Positions 1-7,937 of a DNA stretch of 64,000 nt are shown in pieces; position 1 is the first letter of the stretch, and each line of letters opens with the position of its first letter. Source of the DNA: DATJFQ01 sp035492775 (GTDB taxonomy: Bacteria; Acidobacteriota; Vicinamibacteria; Vicinamibacterales; 2-12-FULL-66-21); the NCBI GenBank assembly GCA_035492775.1, contig DATJIW010000110.1, positions 73,214 through 137,213 of the forward strand, given 5' to 3'. The position numbers and the translations under genes are program-made. Below the pieces are notes generated by a model, which saw only the letters and a list, made by a program, of their open reading frames with translations, was not told where the DNA came from and ran no database searches.

Positions 1-1
1 T

Positions 2-844
2 ATGTTGAACGATGATCCGAGCGTCTGCCTGTATCCCGACGGCGTGCGAATCGCGCTGTTTTCGAGCGGACCTGCCGTTAACGATCAGATCTCCATCGTG
101 AGCGATTTGCGCCGCGATCATCTCCGCGGTATCACGAACGATGACGCGAAGCGCGGGAGTCTCGCAGAAAAGAAGCTGCGTTTGGCGCTCCTCGAAGGCG
201 CGCTCGAGCAGGAAGCACTTTCGGAGGCGGCGATCATCTTGTCAGGTGATGCATCGGGTGTGGAGTCCACCAGTAGTGAGTTGAGTGGTCAGAGTCTTCG
301 CATGTTGAGACCGGTGGATGCGACAGATGTCGACTCCGTGAACGTGCCCGCCGGGATCATCGCATCGCTTCGAGCGGGGCGCCTGATCGTCACTGCAGCT
401 CAGGCGTTGCAGAAGCATACGGCATGGTGGGAGCTCGATGCCGGGACTGGCAATGCTCGCGCGACGGGAGAGCTCGGGCTGAACATGGGCACCCTGATGA
501 AGTGGAAGCCGGGCATTCAGGCCCCCAAGGGCGGCATTGCCCATACCGAGGAGTACGCGAAGGAGCTCCGCAAGGCTCAGGAGGCAGCGAAAGCCGCGAA
601 ACGCTACAAAGAGATCGAGGCCGCAAATCTGAAAGACCCGACGCGAGCGATGCCGAAAGGAGGCAACGCGCTCGGACGCCCATCCGGCGGGGGCGGCGGC
701 GGGATGGAGTACGCCGTCACCCTTGCGGTCGCGATCGTCCACGCGATAGCATTCCACTACCTCAGTCAGATGCTCCTTGCGAAAATAGCTTCGGAATCAG
801 ACAAAGCCGTCGAATGGTTCAAGGCCGGCGGGTTCTCACAGTGA
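2..844 (+). CDS. Hypothetical protein with C-terminal membrane helix (possibly 5'-truncated)
   Basis: I do not recognise this protein. The reading frame has an ATG at base 2, but only one base precedes it, so the real start may lie outside the window. Of the 280 visible residues, about 180-215 are rich in Ala, Lys and Glu and look like a helix or coiled coil. A run of glycines at about 228-234 leads into one hydrophobic helix at about 235-254, and a short tail follows. A WWELDAGTG segment near 142-150 is the only conspicuous motif. The next gene, a GIDE-domain membrane protein, starts 62 bases downstream on the same strand, which suggests a shared envelope operon. The function is unknown. Confidence 0.6.
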   Translation: MLNDDPSVCLYPDGVRIALFSSGPAVNDQISIVSDLRRDHLRGITNDDAKRGSLAEKKLRLALLEGALEQEALSEAAIILSGDASGVESTSSELSGQSLRMLRPVDATDVDSVNVPAGIIASLRAGRLIVTAAQALQKHTAWWELDAGTGNARATGELGLNMGTLMKWKPGIQAPKGGIAHTEEYAKELRKAQEAAKAAKRYKEIEAANLKDPTRAMPKGGNALGRPSGGGGGGMEYAVTLAVAIVHAIAFHYLSQMLLAKIASESDKAVEWFKAGGFSQ

Positions 845-906
845 TTGACGGCGTGCAGCTGCACCAGGCAGCCTCCACATGATTCCAGGCACTCGAGTAT
901 CGCGCC

Positions 907-2007
907 ATGGGCACCGCTGAAACCCACGATCCCCCTGGAGAATCGGTTGGCACGCCCAAGCAGACTCCGCGCGCCAATCACCCGACGGCGCGGTTCAGGG
1001 CGCAGGGCGTCGTCTTCCTCGTGACCGTCGTCGCGTTCGCGGCTGGCACTTTCTTCCTCCTCGCCCTGATCTTCGGACTGTTCTTCAATGCGGTCACGAT
1101 CCACCTGACGTTCTTCGCGTTCGGGCTGCTTGCGTTCCTGCATGGGTTCACCGAATACCGCAACCGGCTGACGGTCAGTGGCACGGCCACGGCAACGGCG
1201 AACTCCGCGGCCATCGGCCTCGTCGAACTATCCGGTCGCGGATACGCCGAACACTCGAGCGAGTCGCCGGTGACGAAAAAACTGTGCGCGTACTGGAAGG
1301 TTGAAGTCCGCCATAGGGGCAAGAATGACTTTCGGTTCCTGCGCGCAGTATGGAACCGGGTGATGGAGCGTTCTTCCGGATGCCCGGAGACATACGAACT
1401 CGAAGACGATACGGGACGTGTGCTGGTGTGGGCGCGCGGCGCCGAGATGATTCCCATCAAACAGGTGTGGCGGAGCAACCGCGACACCGACCCGCCCGAG
1501 GGGGTGTTGCGCTTGATCACCACCCTCGGCCTTGAATGGCCAAAGCGATGGGCGCGGTTTCCCATGATGGTCACCGAGGAGCGGATCGAACAGGGCGGCC
1601 CCCTGTACGTGATGGGCACGCTCGCGGAGCGCCGGCAGATTCCCGAGGCGTCGAGCGGACGGTTTGCCGCGTTCATGGCCAGGTGGGCGCCGTCGGATCC
1701 GCCGCAGCCGCAAGGTGAATCCTATGCGGGCGTGTTCAACTACGCGCGGACGCTCGGCGTCCGGTGGATTCTGAAGGATTTCCGCTCGGTCGTTCCAGTG
1801 TGGTGTCCGCCGGTCCTGGACCTGCATCAGGTCCTTGTCTGGAAAGGTGACCAGCGGCGTCCCTTTATCATCTCAGGGGTACTCGAACGGCAGGCGCTCA
1901 GGGCCCTGTCCACACGAGCGTGGCTGTACCTCCTGGGCGGGGCCGGACTGATGGCGTGGATGCTCTGGGAATTCCTCGATAAGCTCACAGGCAACATGCA
2001 CTGGTGA
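907..2007 (+). CDS. GIDE-domain membrane protein
   Basis: This 366-residue protein has two adjacent hydrophobic helices near the N terminus (about 35-60 and 62-81), a soluble core of about 85-330, and a final helix at about 338-357. The core (TATANSAAIGLVELSGRG, then KKLCAYWKVEV, ELEDDTGRVLVWARGAE) resembles the GIDE domain, known from the mitochondrial E3 ligase MUL1/GIDE and from many bacterial membrane proteins. No RING finger is visible, so ubiquitin ligase activity is not implied. Its stop overlaps the GTG start of the lemA-like gene, indicating translational coupling. GIDE and LemA proteins often co-occur in bacteria, and the role is probably in the envelope. The ATG at 907 was chosen because the helices follow directly. 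Confidence 0.75.
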   Translation: MGTAETHDPPGESVGTPKQTPRANHPTARFRAQGVVFLVTVVAFAAGTFFLLALIFGLFFNAVTIHLTFFAFGLLAFLHGFTEYRNRLTVSGTATATANSAAIGLVELSGRGYAEHSSESPVTKKLCAYWKVEVRHRGKNDFRFLRAVWNRVMERSSGCPETYELEDDTGRVLVWARGAEMIPIKQVWRSNRDTDPPEGVLRLITTLGLEWPKRWARFPMMVTEERIEQGGPLYVMGTLAERRQIPEASSGRFAAFMARWAPSDPPQPQGESYAGVFNYARTLGVRWILKDFRSVVPVWCPPVLDLHQVLVWKGDQRRPFIISGVLERQALRALSTRAWLYLLGGAGLMAWMLWEFLDKLTGNMHW

Positions 2008-2609
2008 ATCAAATGGCTGTCACTGTCACCGTCCTCTTTCTCGTCATCGCTGCCATCGTCGGAGTCCTCGCCTGGTTCGTGATGCTGTACAACAGCCTCG
2101 TCCAGGTGAAGAACAACGTCGATCAGGCGTGGTCGAACATCGACGTGCTCTTGAAGCAGCGGGCCGACGAACTCGGGAAACTGATCGACTCAGTGAAGAC
2201 GTATCTCGGATACGAACGCGATCTCCTCACACGCCTGACGACGCTCCGCACGCAGGTGAGCCGCGGCAGCGGACCGGACGAGACGCGTCTGGCGGCAGAG
2301 CGGGAGCTCGGTGCCGGCCTCGGACGGCTTCTTGCCGTGGCGGAGAACTACCCGGACCTGAAATCGAGCGGAAACTTCATGGAGATGCAGCGGCGGATTA
2401 CGGGGCTCGAAGAGCAGATCGCGCACCGCCGCGAGTTCTACAACGATGCCGTGAACATCAACAACGTGCGGATGGAGCAGATGCCGGATCGGCTGCTTGT
2501 CGGCGTTGCGGGCATGCGGCGGCGTCCCCTGTTCGAGGCGGCTGCGGAAGACCGGAAGGACGTGGACGTCAACGACAGATTCAAGAGCATCACCGCGACA
2601 TTTCAATAG
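2004..2609 (+). CDS. lemA: LemA family protein
   Basis: This 201-residue protein has one N-terminal membrane helix (about 5-28) followed by the family hallmark YNSLVQVKNNVDQAWSNIDV and a long helical region containing QRADELGKLIDSVK and ENYPDLKSSGNFMEMQ. The ending MPDRLLVGVAGMRRRPLFEA and the length are typical of LemA. The family is widespread, anchored in the inner membrane with a helical domain outside the cytosol, and has no established biochemical activity. The GTG at 2004 overlaps the stop of the GIDE gene, and an ATG at 2013 is an alternative start. The gene sits between a GIDE protein and a small two-helix protein, so the three probably form one operon. Confidence 0.9.
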   Translation: MNQMAVTVTVLFLVIAAIVGVLAWFVMLYNSLVQVKNNVDQAWSNIDVLLKQRADELGKLIDSVKTYLGYERDLLTRLTTLRTQVSRGSGPDETRLAAERELGAGLGRLLAVAENYPDLKSSGNFMEMQRRITGLEEQIAHRREFYNDAVNINNVRMEQMPDRLLVGVAGMRRRPLFEAAAEDRKDVDVNDRFKSITATFQ

Positions 2610-2635
2610 GAGTCGGCTTTCCAGAAAGGCTCCGT

Positions 2636-2896
2636 ATGAACGCGAATCAGAGAGCGAAATGGGAAAAGACAAGGGCCAAAGGGATGTGGCGCTTCGTCCT
2701 CCTCACCTGGGTCTTGTGGTGGGGCACATGCATGATCGCCATCGCCTCCGCTTTTGGCGCTTACGCCACCGGCCGATTCAGCCTTCGCGAGCTCTATACG
2801 ACGGCACCCGCCTACCTCATCATTGCGTTGCTCGCTGGGCTGACGGTGTGGTTTATCGGGGAACATCAGTACCGGCGTAGTGTCGGCGGCGGCTGA
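2636..2896 (+). CDS. Small two-helix membrane protein
   Basis: This 86-residue protein starts at an ATG 26 bases after the lemA stop and has two hydrophobic helices at about 18-42 and 57-74. The N terminus is basic (NQRAKWEKTRAKG) and the tail is short and charged, so both ends are probably cytoplasmic. AAAGG lies upstream with reasonable spacing. I do not recognise the family. Its position makes it the likely last gene of the GIDE-LemA operon and a candidate partner of those proteins. The same frame is open further upstream, but that part lies out of frame inside lemA and is Arg-rich, so the internal ATG is the credible start. Confidence 0.65.
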   Translation: MNANQRAKWEKTRAKGMWRFVLLTWVLWWGTCMIAIASAFGAYATGRFSLRELYTTAPAYLIIALLAGLTVWFIGEHQYRRSVGGG

Positions 2897-2936
2897 CATT
2901 ACCGCACGGTTCAATAGCCGTTCGCCGGTCAGCGGC

Positions 2937-2952
2937 CTACTCACAGAGGTAG
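2937..2952 (+). promoter_or_regulatory. Palindromic operator CTAC-N8-GTAG, site 1, with promoter
   Basis: CTACTCACAGAGGTAG is followed directly by TTGTCT (2953-2958), a 17-base spacer and CAGGAT (2976-2981), a plausible -35/-10 pair. The palindrome centre lies about 43 bases before the predicted transcription start. The half-site CTACYYMY resembles heptamers bound by NarL-type regulators, and one such regulator is encoded at 8557-9234. This is a prediction. Confidence 0.5.
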
Positions 2953-3014
2953 TTGTCTGCCGCTGTGTGACCGATCAGGATCCATGCGCTGTCGAAGATT
3001 CTCGAGGAGGCCGT

Positions 3015-3785
3015 ATGGGTTCACGAGCCGGCTCGCGTCTGACGATCTGTGCGACGGTGGTCGCGCTGGCGACGACATCATTACATTCGAATCAATCCGA
3101 AGCGGACGCCCTTACGCGCAGCAAGGCGGTCTACGCTGCCCTCAAGTCGTATGCAGACACAGGTACCGTTATCGAGGAGAGCTCGGGGTTCTCTACGCAC
3201 GCGGTGTTCAAGACCTATTTTCGTCGAAAAGACTCGGTCGATTTATTGTTCGACTACACGCTTCAGTACGACGAATACGCGCAAAATTCCAGCAGGCTCA
3301 ATTACAACAACAGCCGCCGACTCTGGTGGATGCGGAACCACAATCTTCAGACCTACAACTTCGAGACGAAGGAACAGCGAACGTATCCACCGACATCCAA
3401 TCAGGCCGGGTCGCTCAATGACCCCAGGACCAAGGGCGCTTCGCTCCTCATTACCGAGCTGTTGTTCAGGTCAGCCAACCTGCCGGGCACGATTCTCCAA
3501 ATCGAGGAGTCCTCGGATGCCGGGATGGAGGACGTCAACGGCCACGCGTGTCACAAGGTCATCGGCATTGCAGCCGCCTATTACCCGTCGGGGCAACGCA
3601 CGGGCGTTCGGCAGGTCACGGTGTGGATAGACCGGGACACACTGCTCATTCGGAAGGTCTTCGAGGACACGCCGAAAAACTACGGCCCCGACGCGATCAA
3701 GCGCGTGACGTTTCGGCTCGAACCGCAAGCCAATCCGACGCTGGACGACAGCAAGTTCGATTTCCAGGTTCCAGGAATCCAGTGA
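3015..3785 (+). CDS. Secreted LolA/DUF2092-like protein
   Basis: The ATG at 3015 was chosen because a strong Shine-Dalgarno sequence, GAGGAGG, lies at 3004-3010 and a signal peptide follows (hydrophobic stretch about 8-24). The 256-residue product has short amphipathic beta strands of the kind found in LolA/LolB- and DUF2092-like periplasmic proteins: YAALKSYADTGTVIEE near the mature N terminus, a central strand-rich region, and GVRQVTVWIDRDTLLIRKV near the C terminus. Proteins of this type bind lipids or lipoproteins, but the family assignment is by pattern only. The stop at 3785 is 7 bases before the first OmpA-like gene, so the two are probably cotranscribed from the palindrome-associated promoter at 2937-2981. 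Confidence 0.65.
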   Translation: MGSRAGSRLTICATVVALATTSLHSNQSEADALTRSKAVYAALKSYADTGTVIEESSGFSTHAVFKTYFRRKDSVDLLFDYTLQYDEYAQNSSRLNYNNSRRLWWMRNHNLQTYNFETKEQRTYPPTSNQAGSLNDPRTKGASLLITELLFRSANLPGTILQIEESSDAGMEDVNGHACHKVIGIAAAYYPSGQRTGVRQVTVWIDRDTLLIRKVFEDTPKNYGPDAIKRVTFRLEPQANPTLDDSKFDFQVPGIQ

Positions 3786-3792
3786 TTCTTGA

Positions 3793-4917
3793 ATGACCGG
3801 GTTGAGACCAGTCTTCTTGACCGGCGCATCGCTGATCGCGGTCGCTGCCGTCCAGTCAGTTACGACGTCAGCCGTTGACCCGAAGATTCCTGTGTGCGCC
3901 GGCCTCACGACCGTCGGCGCGGTCAACGAACCGCGCGGGGACTATGAACCTATTACGACAGTGACCTCGGTGACGCCGCAGGCAATCACGTGGTCTTATT
4001 CCAACCAGACCTCGATGCCGGATGGCTCCCTGCGCGACACGCACGTCCACCGCACCGTGCTGGTGAAGGACCTTCGCTCGGCGGCGATGGTGGTCCGATG
4101 GATGGATCCAAGCGCGCCGGTGACCATTCCAGGCAGCACGATGAGCAGCGTCTCGACGGCAGTCCTGCGCGCATTGAAGGCAACCGGGTCTGCCGAGATA
4201 TCGCTCGTCGACCGGGACAACAGTGCGCTGCCGGCCGAACGCAATCGGCACCCGAACATCTACGAGACCGCCATCAAGTACAGATTCCAGCGCGTCGGCA
4301 GCGAGCCGGAACACATCCCCGTAATCGTCAACGATGCACGCATTGATCTCCCGGTCATTCACGCCAGGGGCAGTTATCTCGGCGACTACGTCGAACTCTT
4401 CATCCTGGACGACGAAGACTATCCGATGACGGTGAAGGCCGTGACGTGGTCCGGGCCCGCCGGAACGGTCAACAGAACGGAATCGCGAACCGTGAAGATT
4501 TCCTTCCGGTGCGACGCGGCAAAGACGATGAAGGGTGCGCCGCCTCCGAGCCGCATCGAGCAGGCGCTCCTGACGACGGGACGCGCCGACGTCTACGACC
4601 TCTACTTCGATTTCAACAGCGACTCGCTGCGCCAGGAATCGGAGCCGACGTTGGGCGAGATCGCCGACGTCCTGCGGCGGCATCCCGACTGGAAGCTCAG
4701 CGTTGAAGGACATACCGACAACATCGGCACCGATCAGGCAAACCTCGATCTCTCACGCCGCAGGGCCGCGTCGGTGAAGGCCGCGCTCACCTCGCGTTAC
4801 CAGGTCGCCGGCTCCCGCCTGACGACCGAAGGCTACGGCGAGTCGCGTCCGCAGGATACGAACGACACGCTCGAAGGACGGGCGCGGAACCGGCGCGTCG
4901 AGCTCGTGCGCCGGTAG
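3793..4917 (+). CDS. OmpA-family protein with novel N-terminal domain
   Basis: This 374-residue exported protein has a signal peptide (about 1-27) and, from about 268 to the end, an OmpA C-terminal domain that binds peptidoglycan. DLYFDFNSDSLR, VEGHTDNIGT and GRARNRRVEL are the diagnostic motifs. No beta-barrel is present; residues 28-260 are an unassigned region containing the segment VNDARIDLPVIHARG and ILDDEDYPM, which recurs in the paralogue at 6606-7928. The protein therefore probably tethers a periplasmic domain to the cell wall. It follows the LolA-like gene by 7 bases. The start is the first ATG after that gene and no clear Shine-Dalgarno sequence is visible, so coupling is possible. 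Confidence 0.85.
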   Translation: MTGLRPVFLTGASLIAVAAVQSVTTSAVDPKIPVCAGLTTVGAVNEPRGDYEPITTVTSVTPQAITWSYSNQTSMPDGSLRDTHVHRTVLVKDLRSAAMVVRWMDPSAPVTIPGSTMSSVSTAVLRALKATGSAEISLVDRDNSALPAERNRHPNIYETAIKYRFQRVGSEPEHIPVIVNDARIDLPVIHARGSYLGDYVELFILDDEDYPMTVKAVTWSGPAGTVNRTESRTVKISFRCDAAKTMKGAPPPSRIEQALLTTGRADVYDLYFDFNSDSLRQESEPTLGEIADVLRRHPDWKLSVEGHTDNIGTDQANLDLSRRRAASVKAALTSRYQVAGSRLTTEGYGESRPQDTNDTLEGRARNRRVELVRR

Positions 4918-4934
4918 ACCGGTCGAAGTTGCCC

Positions 4935-4950
4935 CTACCCATCGGGGTAG
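4935..4950 (+). promoter_or_regulatory. Palindromic operator CTAC-N8-GTAG, site 2, with promoter
   Basis: CTACCCATCGGGGTAG has 6-base arms and is followed directly by TTGTCT (4951-4956), a 17-base spacer and CACGAT (4974-4979). The 12 bases GGTAGTTGTCTG at 4946-4957 are identical to 2948-2959 at site 1. The geometry suits an activator bound next to the -35 element. It precedes the lipoprotein gene at 4990. Confidence 0.55.
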
Positions 4951-4989
4951 TTGTCTGACGCCGCCCGGCGGCTCACGATGCGGTCTCGT

Positions 4990-6576
4990 ATGGCTGCTCT
5001 GCGCGCGCCTCGGAGCTTTGCACTGGCTGTCACGCTGGCCGTACTGCCCGCGTGCGGCGGTGGTGCCGCAGCGACGGCCAGCCAGACAGCCGCAGGTTCT
5101 CCCCAGGCATCTTCGAGCGGCGCACAGAACGCGAACACCTCGCAAGCCGGGCCGCAGATCACAGTACGCACGGCCACCGCACCCACGAACGACTGTGACT
5201 GGCTCCCTGTGGGAGACGTCGAAGCAATTGTCGGGAAGCTTGCCGCGCCCCCGGTGAAACGGGACGGCTGCCGGTACACCCTGGTGATGCCCGATCAACT
5301 TCGTGAGTTGCGCGAGAAGGAGATACGGTCGTACGAAGCCAGCCATAGCGAAATGGGCGCGATCCTGGCGAAGAAAACGAAAGAGAGTGCCGATCCCAGG
5401 AATTACGCGATGACGCTTTCGGTCGAGTGGAACGGCTCCGCCGACATGATGCAGATCACCAGAAAGACGGTGGAGAAGTTGTTCGCTGCGGAGCTCGGGA
5501 CGCCTGCCGGCAGCACATCCGATCGCGCGAAGCCATCAACGGGTTGGGACGATGAGGGAGGCCTTCCGTACGGCTATACGGGACGTCTCGGCCACGTCCG
5601 GATCATCATTCAGGGCGAATCGCCAGATGTGCCCACAGAACCCATGGCGCGGCTCGCAGCCAGGGTGCGAGACCGGATCCCGGACCTGCCGTTCCCGGCA
5701 AAGAACACCTATCAGGTAATGACGGACGCGCCGGCCAACGCGGACCCGTGCGGTCTCGTCACGCGCGCGGAAGCCGAAGCCGTACTCGGACCCCTGGTCG
5801 TGGATCCGTACCGTTCGTCCTCGTACTTTCCGCCGCTCGCGCACCCGACGGGGCATGCCTGCGCTTACTTCACGGCAGGCCACCATGTGTTCGTCCTGAC
5901 GCCGCTATGGACCGGCGGTGCGAAGGAGTTCGCGCTCAACGCGGGAATCGGCGGACTCGTGCGTCAGGTGATGCCGCAGGAGGACGTCATCCTCAAGGGA
6001 CCATGGGACAAGAGTCAGATCACGATGGATGGCGCTCTCGATTTTCTGAAGGGCGACCGGCTGCTCGAGGTGAATTTTGCGATGTCGTCAACGGACCGTC
6101 TCGGTGCGTTGAAGCTGGCCACGCTCGGCATGGGACGGCTGTCCGCCATGCCCATGGAAGCTGCGCCCCGCCCCACTGACGTACGCGCTGCACCGGGCGC
6201 CGGTGGAACCGCACCTGGCTGGAGTCGGACGTTGAAGCTGAGCGACGGCCGGACGATGGTCGCTGACGCCGCGTTCGTCCTGGATGCGGCCATAGCGAAG
6301 CCGGCGTCGCTGCCGAGCGGCGAAGCAAGCGCAGCGACGATCGAAAAGTTTCTGACAGCCGATTTGCCGTTCGAGATCCCGATCACGGGGTTTGCGACCG
6401 GGCGTCGGCCGGGTACGTATATCGGACCCGGCAACGTGCAGTTCAACGCCGACTATATCGACTACCTCCGGCGCACGCTCCCGGAGAACAGGGTCAGGGT
6501 CCGGATGGGCCCCGGCCGTCCTGCGGTCATCCTGTTCGATGGGAAGCCGGTCGGGCTCATCATGCCGCTCGCCTGA
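4990..6576 (+). CDS. Large lipoprotein with two DUF3558-like modules
   Basis: From the ATG at 4990 the product has 528 residues, opening with a lipoprotein signal (VLPAC, acylated Cys about 22) and a low-complexity Ala/Ser/Gly linker. Two modules resemble DUF3558-type domains, in which a Cys pair brackets an amphipathic helix: CDWLPVGDVEAIVG near 67 and CGLVTRAEAEAVLG near 253, the latter followed by HACAYFTAG. The smaller protein at 7938-8552 shares this layout. The C-terminal third is unassigned. ATG 4978 and TTG 4951 are alternative starts, but both lie at or before the predicted -10 element, so 4990 is preferred. The gene is probably cotranscribed with the OmpA lipoprotein 29 bases downstream. 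Its function is unknown. Confidence 0.65.
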   Translation: MAALRAPRSFALAVTLAVLPACGGGAAATASQTAAGSPQASSSGAQNANTSQAGPQITVRTATAPTNDCDWLPVGDVEAIVGKLAAPPVKRDGCRYTLVMPDQLRELREKEIRSYEASHSEMGAILAKKTKESADPRNYAMTLSVEWNGSADMMQITRKTVEKLFAAELGTPAGSTSDRAKPSTGWDDEGGLPYGYTGRLGHVRIIIQGESPDVPTEPMARLAARVRDRIPDLPFPAKNTYQVMTDAPANADPCGLVTRAEAEAVLGPLVVDPYRSSSYFPPLAHPTGHACAYFTAGHHVFVLTPLWTGGAKEFALNAGIGGLVRQVMPQEDVILKGPWDKSQITMDGALDFLKGDRLLEVNFAMSSTDRLGALKLATLGMGRLSAMPMEAAPRPTDVRAAPGAGGTAPGWSRTLKLSDGRTMVADAAFVLDAAIAKPASLPSGEASAATIEKFLTADLPFEIPITGFATGRRPGTYIGPGNVQFNADYIDYLRRTLPENRVRVRMGPGRPAVILFDGKPVGLIMPLA

Positions 6577-6605
6577 GCTAAATCGACGCTGCGAGAGGAA
6601 CTTCG

Positions 6606-7928
6606 ATGAGGAACAAGCGATCGCTCGTGATGGCTGTACTCATCCTGAGCGCGTGCCGCCAGTCGTCGGCGCCGCCCCCGCAGCAGACTGCCAGCCCGTC
6701 CCCTCACACCACGACGTCGCCGGAAGCGGCGCCGTCCGAGTCGCCGCAGCATTCGCGCGGCGGCTCGTCGTCGCAATCAGCCAGCGCGCGTGATGTAATC
6801 GATAGTTTGTTCGGTCGTCCTGGAGAAGCCAGCCGTCCTCTTCCCTCGGGACTTGTGATCGGCGGTGACTGCCCGGCGGTCGGGACTGACGCCGACGAGG
6901 AAATCGCCGCGCAGAAATCGGCGAGGGTCCCGTTGGAGGAAGGGCTCACTCTGACGGACGTCTGGAATCGCAATGCGAAGGAAAGCTTCGAATGTCTCAC
7001 TCAGGTCATTAAAGTCGACCGGCTGGGCATCGACATCTCCGTCGGCTGCACGTCGCCAGACACACCGACGGTAACAAAGCGGCGGATCTGCCGGTCCGAC
7101 CTCCGCCGTGCCCACATGCTGCACACTGGAATCGGCGGAATCACAATCGAGAGCGCAGAGGGAGAGCTTCCGGAGACGATCGTGGGCGCGACGGAATTCA
7201 GTCTGTCGATCGATGAATTTGCGGAGCTGAAGCGGATGGGAGTCGCCCGCCACCATTACGTTCAGAGGAACTCGCTCGACACGCTCGGAGTGGAGGCGGA
7301 AGGACTCCTGCGGAACGGGGGCGCGGCCACGCGTTCCGTCCTCGTGAACAACCGTCCGGTCGCGGTGCCGATCGTTCGTGCGACAGGCGACGGCGACGTC
7401 TGGTTTCAGGGCCGCTCCATGAAAGCGCGGATTACGGCCGATATTCTCGACGACGACAGTTTTCCAATGCTGATCGATTACGTGATGACGGCGGACAGTA
7501 CGCCGGACGGAGTGTTCCTCAGGATCAATTTCGCAAAAATCACGCATCCGGACGGCGGAGAGATGGAGCGGGCGCTCGCGGACGACGAACCTGTCGACGT
7601 ATACGGCATCTATTTCGATTTTGCGAGTGACCACATTCGCAGCGAATCAGATCCGGTCCTGAAGGAAATCGCCGACGTGCTCTCGCGCCATCCCGACTGG
7701 AAAATGAGCATCGCCGGGCATACCGACAACATCGGAGGAACGGCTTCGAACCTCGCGCTGTCGCAGCGCCGGAGCGCCGCCGTCCGCAAGGCGTTGATCG
7801 ATCGATTTCATATTGCCGCCGATCGCCTGACGACGAACGGATATGGAGAATCCGCTCCGAAAGATACGAACGATACGCCGGAAGGGCGCGCGAGAAACCG
7901 GCGCGTGGAGTTGATGCGCCAGCGTTGA
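6606..7928 (+). CDS. OmpA-family lipoprotein, paralogue of the 3793 gene
   Basis: This 440-residue protein begins with a lipoprotein signal ending in LSAC (Cys 17) and a Pro/Ser-rich linker. The C-terminal domain (about 332-440) is OmpA-like, with GIYFDFASDHIRSES, IAGHTDNIGG and GRARNRRVEL, and is very close to that of the gene at 3793. The middle region shares VNNRPVAVPIVRATG and ILDDDSFPM with the paralogue, so the whole C-terminal half looks duplicated. It should be anchored in the outer membrane by lipid and bound to peptidoglycan. GAGAGGAA at 6593-6600 serves as Shine-Dalgarno. It is the second gene of the operon starting at 4990 and converges with the gene at 7938-8552, 9 bases away. 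Confidence 0.85.
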   Translation: MRNKRSLVMAVLILSACRQSSAPPPQQTASPSPHTTTSPEAAPSESPQHSRGGSSSQSASARDVIDSLFGRPGEASRPLPSGLVIGGDCPAVGTDADEEIAAQKSARVPLEEGLTLTDVWNRNAKESFECLTQVIKVDRLGIDISVGCTSPDTPTVTKRRICRSDLRRAHMLHTGIGGITIESAEGELPETIVGATEFSLSIDEFAELKRMGVARHHYVQRNSLDTLGVEAEGLLRNGGAATRSVLVNNRPVAVPIVRATGDGDVWFQGRSMKARITADILDDDSFPMLIDYVMTADSTPDGVFLRINFAKITHPDGGEMERALADDEPVDVYGIYFDFASDHIRSESDPVLKEIADVLSRHPDWKMSIAGHTDNIGGTASNLALSQRRSAAVRKALIDRFHIAADRLTTNGYGESAPKDTNDTPEGRARNRRVELMRQR

Positions 7929-7937
7929 TGACGCGAC

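Noticed and set aside
899..904. TATCGC before the GIDE gene as a leaderless -10
   Set aside because: The last base is not T and it ends only about 2-3 bases before the ATG, so it does not fit the pattern.
6577..6605. Search for a fourth CTAC-N8-GTAG operator before the second OmpA gene
   Set aside because: No such palindrome is present; the gene is probably cotranscribed with the lipoprotein gene.
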